A DNA stretch of 64,000 bases from assembly GCF_003130075.1 (NCBI RefSeq), contig NZ_NRCW01000001.1:346666-410665 (forward strand). Direction: 5' to 3'. Source of the DNA: Aggregatibacter segnis (GTDB lineage: Bacteria > Pseudomonadota > Gammaproteobacteria > Enterobacterales > Pasteurellaceae). Made by a program: the position numbers and the translations under genes. The notes beneath the pieces were generated by a model. It was not told where the DNA came from and did no database searches. It saw only the letters and a list, made by a program, of their open reading frames with translations. Position 1 is the first letter of the stretch; the number at the start of each line of letters is the position of its first letter. Positions 57,784 through 64,000 of this stretch are shown piece by piece.

Positions 57784-59139
57784 TTAAACGGCTGGAATGA
57801 AGAATTCAGTGGCAATGATGACGCAAATAAAGCCGACGATCATTGGCACAGACATACGTTTTACGATTTCAAATGGTGAAATTTTTGCCATACCGGATAC
57901 GGCAACTACAACGCCGGAGACCGGTGATAAACCACGCCCCAAGTTGGACGCTTGCAACATCGGGATCGTTAAGTAGGCCGGGTTAGCGCCCATTTGAGTG
58001 GCAAGTTTCGGAATTAATTCAGCGAAGGCGTAGAAGGCTGCGTTGCCGGAACCAGTTGCCATCGTCGCCAAAATCGTAATGACGGCGAGCACCAACATCA
58101 TGATTAATCCGCTGCCACCGAAGGATTGGGCAGAATCAATCAGGTTCGTGATGAAACCGATTGTGCTTAAGCTTTGGGCAAAGACTCCGGCGGCTACCAA
58201 TAACATCACCACGCCGGCAAAGGCATCCGCCATGCCGCGGTAAGCCACAATTAAGTTATCAAACGTTTTTTTCGCGCTGAAATTACGGGCAAAGTCAATT
58301 ATTGCCGTGATGATGAAACAAAGAATGATAATGGTGACAATGTGTAATTTCGGCAAGCCCCATTGGCCGTCAAACAGCAATACGCCGATAATTGGCAGTA
58401 AAGGTAAAATGGCATAGAACGTTGGCACGTCTGTTTTGATGTCGGTGACATCCAATGTGGTGGTTACCACGCCTTCTTTGCGATCTAAATAACGTTGCCA
58501 GAAGAAATGCGCAATGGCGATACCGCAAATAGCAAAGAGGGAAACCGGCAAGCTAGTAGAAAAGGCAAATTCGCTCAGTGGAATTTTAGAGATTTCCGCA
58601 GACAACACCACATCACCGGAGGTCGGGGATAAAATGATGGAAATCGGTGAGGCGCAGATTGCCGCCGCGGCGCCGCGAGAAATGCCCACGTTGACCATCA
58701 CAGGGAACAATGTCGCCATCAATAGTACGCCTAAACCTGTTGCAGAAGACACGGCAAAAGACATCAGGCAAGCGAGAAAGTAGGCAAAGATCATTAAAAC
58801 GTAAGGGGAACGCACATTTTTGAGTGGTTTGGAAACAAGTTTCACCACCATATCGTTTGCGCCCAAGTGTGTCATGTAAGCGGAGAAACCGCATAACACC
58901 ATGATCATTAAGCCTAAACCGCCGCTACGGTTAGACAGCAAGTATTTTACATACTCAATAATGTCTAAATAGGTTGAACCCGTGCTTTTTACATTTTCCG
59001 GCAAAATGGAATGTCCCATCAGCACGGAAAGTAGTAGCAACACTAAACCACCGAACATTAACACGCCCGTAGCGGAATAGCCTTTCACGATGTAATACGC
59101 AACGAGCACAATTGCGACTAGACCGATAATTAAATCCAT
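57784..59139 (-). CDS. dcuC: Anaerobic C4-dicarboxylate transporter DcuC
   Basis: DcuC exchanges or exports succinate and other C4-dicarboxylates during fumarate respiration and fermentation. The 451-aa membrane protein closely follows the E. coli sequence I remember: YYIVKGYSATGVLMFGGLVL, FSAYMTHLGANDMVVKL, SSATGLGVLLMATLFPVMVN and ASNLGRGLSPVSGVVVAVSG. AAGGAGATATT precedes the start on the minus strand. An FNR-like site lies 82-95 bp upstream, fitting anaerobic induction. Confidence 0.95.
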   Translation of the reverse strand: MDLIIGLVAIVLVAYYIVKGYSATGVLMFGGLVLLLLSVLMGHSILPENVKSTGSTYLDIIEYVKYLLSNRSGGLGLMIMVLCGFSAYMTHLGANDMVVKLVSKPLKNVRSPYVLMIFAYFLACLMSFAVSSATGLGVLLMATLFPVMVNVGISRGAAAAICASPISIILSPTSGDVVLSAEISKIPLSEFAFSTSLPVSLFAICGIAIAHFFWQRYLDRKEGVVTTTLDVTDIKTDVPTFYAILPLLPIIGVLLFDGQWGLPKLHIVTIIILCFIITAIIDFARNFSAKKTFDNLIVAYRGMADAFAGVVMLLVAAGVFAQSLSTIGFITNLIDSAQSFGGSGLIMMLVLAVITILATMATGSGNAAFYAFAELIPKLATQMGANPAYLTIPMLQASNLGRGLSPVSGVVVAVSGMAKISPFEIVKRMSVPMIVGFICVIIATEFFIPAV

Positions 59140-59220
59140 AATATCTCCTTAGGTTGTATTTATAGATGCCTGAATGTAGCGAAAAAATAAAGCCGTTGTA
59201 AACGGCTTTAATTTGAAATT

Positions 59221-59234
59221 TTGAGGTTGATCAT
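59221..59234. promoter_or_regulatory. dcuC: FNR-like site upstream of dcuC
   Basis: TTGAG-GTTG-ATCAT matches the FNR consensus TTGAT-N4-ATCAA at 8 of 10 positions and is centred about 88 bp before the dcuC start codon. Anaerobic control of DcuC is known in enterobacteria. Confidence 0.5.
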
Positions 59235-59236
59235 AA

Positions 59237-59285
59237 AAAGTGCGGTGTTTTTTACAGGTGTTTTTCTTACACCGCCTTTTCTTGC
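59237..59285. terminator. xanP: Degenerate uptake-signal terminator after xanP
   Basis: GCGGTGT and ACACCGC arms with A- and T-runs form a hairpin 9 bp past the xanP stop. One arm is an intact uptake signal; the other has decayed to ACCGCCTTT while the hairpin is kept. Confidence 0.6.
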
Positions 59286-59293
59286 GATCCTTT

Positions 59294-60670
59294 TTATTTT
59301 TCGCTTAAGTAAATGCTTTTATCTTGCGCATCTCTTGGCAGGATTAAGTTTAATACCACTGCCGTGATGCCACCTGCCGCAATGGCGTTGCGGAAAACAT
59401 CCGGTAGCATTTTGAACACTTCCGGCTCAAACGCTACACCTAAACCCACGCCCACTGCGGTGGCAGCGATAACCGCTTCACGGCGATTGATTCCGTGAGT
59501 CATGATGATACGCACACCGGCGATGGCGATTAATCCGAACATTAATACCATTGCGCCACCGAGTACCGGGCTTGGAATCGTGGTGAAAGCGCGTCCGACA
59601 ATTGGAAATAAACCAAATAAGACTAAAATGGCCGCGATAAATTTCCCAACATGACGTGAAGCCACGCCGGTCATTTGAATGACGCCGTTATTTTGTGCAA
59701 AGGTGGTGAGCGGTAAAGACCCTAAGGCAGTGGCAATCACAGACACCAAGCCATCGGCAAACACGCCGCCACGTAAACGTTGGCGGAATTCTTCACCTTC
59801 ATAAGGTTGACCGGAAACCATTGCTGTTGCCGTTAAGTCGCCCACCGCTTCAAATACACTTAATAAATAGATGATGGCGGCGACCCAAAATGCTGACCAG
59901 TCAAAAGCAAAACCATACTTAAATGGCACCGGAATGGTAAAAATGTCCACATCTTTTAATGGAGAAAAATCAACCATGCCTAAGCATAACGCAACGATAT
60001 AGCCTGCGATTAAGCCAACGGCAATGCCGCTCATGCGTAAAAACGGATTGCGCATGCAGTTAAAAATTAACACAACGACCAGCACTAAACCGGCTAAGCC
60101 GATGTTTTGTAGTGAGCCAAAAGCTTCAGTACCTTTGGCACCGAAACCGCCACCAAAATCGGTAATGCCGATATCGATTAAACTTAAACCGATGAGCAAT
60201 ACCACGACACCGCTTACGGTTGGAGTAATGACGCGTTTTAAATAAGGCAAAATCCAAGCCGCACCACAAACTAAAAAAGCACCGACGAAAGAAATACCAA
60301 GCAAGGTTGAAATCATGGTGTGTTCGTCAATGCCATTGTCTTTCATGCTTAATCCCACGGCAATCATGACGCTGACGAAAGAGAAATTGACCGATTGAAT
60401 GGAAAGCATGCCTGAGCCAATAAAACCGAAGCGATGCACTTGAATATAGGTTCCGATACCGGATGCCACCATAGCCATGGACACTAAGTAGGCGGTCATG
60501 TGTACCGGTAAATTTAGCGCGCCCCCGACAATCAGGGCAGGGGTAACCATCGGCACAAAAATGGCTAATAAATGGGTGATTGCACTAATTAGTGCGTTGA
60601 AAAAGGGCGGTTTATCTTCGAGGCGATAGACTAAATCCGCTTCCTCTGTTTGGTGTTGAGCGTGTTCCAT
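59294..60670 (-). CDS. xanP: Xanthine permease (NCS2/NAT family, XanP-like)
   Basis: A 458-aa proton symporter of the nucleobase-ascorbate transporter family. DLVYRLEDKPP at the N-terminus matches XanP of E. coli. The NAT signature is QNNGVIQMTGVASRHVG, and TPTVSGVVVLLIGLSLIDIG is also typical. I place the start at 60670 (MEHAQHQTEEADLVYRL) because AAGGATCATTTT stands before it; a 68-residue N-terminal extension in the open frame has no membrane-protein character and would cross the PurR site. Xanthine specificity is by similarity; urate is possible. Confidence 0.88.
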   Translation of the reverse strand: MEHAQHQTEEADLVYRLEDKPPFFNALISAITHLLAIFVPMVTPALIVGGALNLPVHMTAYLVSMAMVASGIGTYIQVHRFGFIGSGMLSIQSVNFSFVSVMIAVGLSMKDNGIDEHTMISTLLGISFVGAFLVCGAAWILPYLKRVITPTVSGVVVLLIGLSLIDIGITDFGGGFGAKGTEAFGSLQNIGLAGLVLVVVLIFNCMRNPFLRMSGIAVGLIAGYIVALCLGMVDFSPLKDVDIFTIPVPFKYGFAFDWSAFWVAAIIYLLSVFEAVGDLTATAMVSGQPYEGEEFRQRLRGGVFADGLVSVIATALGSLPLTTFAQNNGVIQMTGVASRHVGKFIAAILVLFGLFPIVGRAFTTIPSPVLGGAMVLMFGLIAIAGVRIIMTHGINRREAVIAATAVGVGLGVAFEPEVFKMLPDVFRNAIAAGGITAVVLNLILPRDAQDKSIYLSEK

Positions 60671-60739
60671 AAAATGATCCTTAGATACGCTGGGGTTAGG
60701 AGAATAAGAGGGCGGTATTTTAGTGAATTTTATGGTGTT

Positions 60740-60755
60740 GCGCAAACGATTGCTT
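60740..60755. promoter_or_regulatory. xanP: PurR operator upstream of xanP
   Basis: GCGCAAACGATTGCTT is a good PurR box 70-85 bp before the xanP start codon. With the box at 49793 it suggests that both purine permeases belong to the PurR regulon. Confidence 0.65.
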
Positions 60756-60806
60756 TTATGTTGAGAAAAATATTTTATGTTTATTAAAAGGAGTTGAAGA
60801 GAAAAT

Positions 60807-60856
60807 AAAAAGTGCGGTCGATTTTCAAAACGTTTTTTTAATCGACCGCACTTCTT
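60807..60856. terminator. guaB: Paired uptake-signal terminator after guaB
   Basis: AAGTGCGGTCGATT (60810-60823) and AATCGACCGCACTT (60840-60853) form a 14-bp stem just past the guaB stop. Confidence 0.8.
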
Positions 60857-60874
60857 GTGAAAGATGAAACTCAA

Positions 60875-62437
<1,563 letters not shown>

Positions 62438-62492
62438 TTAGTTTTTAGCGTATGATAACCACCGTTCAAACGCTGAAAAACAGGAAGGATTT

Positions 62493-63425
62493 ATGGCGAA
62501 ATTACTAGAATTACTGACAAGCGATGTGGAAAATTCATTGGAAAATTTGACCGCACTTTTAGCATGCAGCGAAGCGGAATTATTAGAAGAAGTGCGCCAA
62601 ATGGAGCAACAAGGACTGTATTTTGCGTTAGAAAATGATCATCTTTATTTGATCCCTGAATTGCCTTTATTAAATGAAAAACGTCTAGCGGAGGCATTGA
62701 AACCTTATCATGTGGTGGTTAAACCGGTCATTTCTTCAACCAATCAATATTTATTAGAGAATGTTGCTCACCTTCAAAAAGGTGATCTTTGCTTGGCTGA
62801 ATATCAAACCGCCGGGCGTGGTCGTCGTGGGCGGCAATGGATTTCGCCTTTTGCCGGGCAAATTATCATGAGTTTCTACTGGCAATTGGATCCTCGTAAA
62901 CCTTTGGATGGGTTAAGTACCGTGATTGGCTTGGCGATTGTGCAAGCGCTAGTTGAATTGGATATGTACGGTTTTCAAGTGAAATGGCCGAATGATATTT
63001 TAGTCAATGAGCGAAAACTGGCCGGCATTTTGGTGGAAATCGTTAATCAACCTAACGGTAAATTGAATCTGGTTGTTGGTATCGGCATGAATGTTTCTCT
63101 TGGTCAAGAAAAACAAATCGATCAACCTTGGGCTGAGTTGACGGAGTTTTTCCCACATATTGATCGTGAGAAACTGATCATACAAATGGTCAATACCATT
63201 TATCGTTATTTAGCGCGTTTTGAACAGCACGGTATTGATGCGGAAATGCAACAACAATGGCTGGAATATGATGCCTATCTAGGTACTGAAGTGAATGTGA
63301 TAAGCGAAAAAAGCACCATTTCAGGTATTGAACAGGGGATTAATGCACAAGGTCATTTATGTCTCATGACAGAAAAGGGTGTGCAATATTTTAATGCAGG
63401 CGAAGTCTCGTTACGGAAAAAGTAA
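62493..63425 (+). CDS. birA: Biotin-protein ligase / biotin operon repressor
   Basis: BirA activates biotin with ATP and attaches it to the BCCP subunit of acetyl-CoA carboxylase. The 310-aa protein has an N-terminal winged-helix domain (about 1-65, ACSEAELLEEVRQMEQQGLY), the catalytic GRGRRGRQWISPF biotinyl-AMP loop and KWPNDILVNERKLAGILVE. The DNA-binding domain suggests it also represses bio genes, such as bioB in this window. AGGAAGG precedes ATG 62493. An uptake signal lies in the helix-turn-helix codons. Confidence 0.93.
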   Translation: MAKLLELLTSDVENSLENLTALLACSEAELLEEVRQMEQQGLYFALENDHLYLIPELPLLNEKRLAEALKPYHVVVKPVISSTNQYLLENVAHLQKGDLCLAEYQTAGRGRRGRQWISPFAGQIIMSFYWQLDPRKPLDGLSTVIGLAIVQALVELDMYGFQVKWPNDILVNERKLAGILVEIVNQPNGKLNLVVGIGMNVSLGQEKQIDQPWAELTEFFPHIDREKLIIQMVNTIYRYLARFEQHGIDAEMQQQWLEYDAYLGTEVNVISEKSTISGIEQGINAQGHLCLMTEKGVQYFNAGEVSLRKK

Positions 63426-63508
63426 AACTTTCGAGAAAAAAATGCGTCTAATCTTATGAGTAATCGTGAAGGTATTACTTGTTTAGCTTATAACTCATGA
63501 GGTTACAT

Positions 63509-63712
63509 ATGAAAAAAACAGTTAAATTTTTAGGCATTGTGACACTAGCGGTAGCATTAAGTGCTTGTAACAATTTAAGTAAAACCCAGAAAAATACGGC
63601 TATTGGCGCGGCGGTCGGTGGTGTGGCCGGTAATGTGATTGGCGGTTCAACCGGAGCAACCCTTGGTGGTGCCGCATTAGGTGGTTTAATTGGAAGTCAA
63701 GTGGGTAAATAA
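63509..63712 (+). CDS. Small glycine-zipper lipoprotein (OsmB-like)
   Basis: A 67-aa lipoprotein: signal MKKTVKFLGIVTLAVALSAC with lipobox LSAC (acylated Cys20), then NNLSKTQKNTAIGAAVGGVA and a run of GxxxG repeats (GNVIGGSTGATLGGAALGGL) of the glycine-zipper type seen in OsmB. It probably sits in the outer membrane; the role is unknown, osmotic stress by analogy. TGAGG precedes ATG 63509, and a paired-uptake-signal terminator follows. Confidence 0.8.
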   Translation: MKKTVKFLGIVTLAVALSACNNLSKTQKNTAIGAAVGGVAGNVIGGSTGATLGGAALGGLIGSQVGK

Positions 63713-63735
63713 TCGAATTCACTCAGGTTTAGCAA

Positions 63736-63779
63736 GTAAAGTGCGGTCGGAAATAGGTAGGTTTTCGACCGCACTTTAC
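63736..63779. terminator. Paired uptake-signal terminator after the lipoprotein gene
   Basis: GTAAAGTGCGGTCG (63736-63749) and CGACCGCACTTTAC (63766-63779) form a perfect 14-bp stem. It isolates the rRNA promoter from upstream transcription. Confidence 0.8.
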
Positions 63780-63799
63780 TATTTAGGAATAGCTAAAAA

Positions 63800-63871
63800 A
63801 TAATCAGTTAAAAAATATTTTGTAAAAAAATCGCAAAAAGGGGTTGCAAGGTCGTGATAAATGCCTATAAT
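63800..63871 (+). promoter_or_regulatory. rRNA operon promoter with AT-rich UP region
   Basis: -35 TTGCAA (63844-63849), 16-bp spacer, perfect -10 TATAAT (63866-63871). Upstream, 63800-63840 is AT-rich with A- and T-tracts like an UP element, and the start region is GC-rich (ACGCCCCCAC), typical of stringently controlled rrn promoters. Confidence 0.88.
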
Positions 63872-63881
63872 ACGCCCCCAC

Positions 63882-63993
63882 AACGACGCGCCGTTGTAAA
63901 GCATAAAACCGCGCGTCGTTTTTTGTTCTTTAACAATCAATCAGACAAACTGTGTGGGCACTTGAAGATTCGTTTTTATCATTAAAGATTTTA
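63882..63993 (+). promoter_or_regulatory. rRNA leader with terminator-like hairpin and boxA
   Basis: AACGACGCGC (63882-63891) and GCGCGTCGTT (63911-63920) form a 10-bp GC-rich stem followed by T's, just like an intrinsic terminator. CAACG/CGTTG (63881-63885, 63892-63896) is an alternative that excludes it. Next comes GTTCTTTAACAA (63925-63936), the boxA antitermination site, then CAGACAAACTGTGTGGGCAC as in enteric rrn leaders. Confidence 0.85.
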
Positions 63994-64000
63994 AAATTGA
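63994..64000 (+). rRNA. rrs: 16S ribosomal RNA, first bases (cut by window end)
   Basis: The window ends in AAATTGA, the expected first seven bases of mature 16S rRNA (continuing AGAGTTTGATC in relatives). The preceding rrn promoter and leader make this the likely 5' end. Only these bases are visible, so the exact mature end is uncertain. Confidence 0.7.

Noticed and set aside
60671..60874. 68-residue N-terminal extension of xanP
   Set aside because: The stretch includes the PurR box and promoter region, and homologues begin at the equivalent of 60670.

Overview
The window is a chromosomal segment of a Pasteurellaceae bacterium. Tens of copies of the 9-mer uptake signal AAGTGCGGT/ACCGCACTT, the Haemophilus influenzae type of uptake sequence, lie in genes and as inverted pairs in terminators. 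Gene content (an H. influenzae-like sialic acid cluster, an Omp29-like OmpA, DcuC, a type I-C CRISPR locus, REP-like elements) fits Aggregatibacter best. Genus is an inference; family is firm.

Layout. 221-3154 glnE (minus). 3352-13667 is a complete type I-C CRISPR-Cas locus: cas3-cas5c-cas8c(with internal cas11c)-cas7c-cas4, then a very AT-rich GIY-YIG-like nuclease gene, then cas1-cas2 and an array of 15 repeats and 14 spacers. The array abuts a TPP riboswitch that leads thiD-thiB-thiP-thiQ (13715-18046), followed by bioB. 19177-30812 is the amino-sugar region: nagE, nanM and siaQM/siaP on the minus strand, divergent from nanE-nanK-nanR-nanA-nagB-nagA, with a shared CRP/NanR control region near 25.15-25.24 kb. 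30917-35490 holds hemH, a hotdog thioesterase and a D-2-hydroxyglutarate dehydrogenase. 35924-44313 holds ompA, lemA with two TPM-domain genes, grxD, two small membrane proteins and hrpA. An AT-rich abortive-infection gene (44322-45185) is followed by about 0.9 kb of repeated REP-like double hairpins. 46144-62341 is mostly minus-strand housekeeping: adk, ampG, hypA, galE, tilS, pdxY, accA, guaA, an EamA exporter, dcuC, xanP and guaB, with a plus-strand purine permease. birA, a small lipoprotein and the promoter, leader and first bases of a 16S rRNA gene close the window.

What stands out. (1) A GIY-YIG superfamily protein sits inside the cas operon between cas4 and cas1, about 20% GC where sampled against about 70% in cas1, and its reading frame continues upstream through an in-frame TGA to a good ATG. 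(2) The cas genes contain exact 12-mer DNA uptake sequences of Neisseriaceae (several dialects), which points to a neisserial origin of the CRISPR locus. (3) REP-like double hairpins occur in three places, including an in-frame copy inside hrpA. (4) An unexplained, well-paired RNA-like structure lies between guaA and accA. (5) The rrn leader has a terminator-like hairpin between promoter and boxA.

No database search or folding program was run. Family calls come from motifs and remembered homologues.
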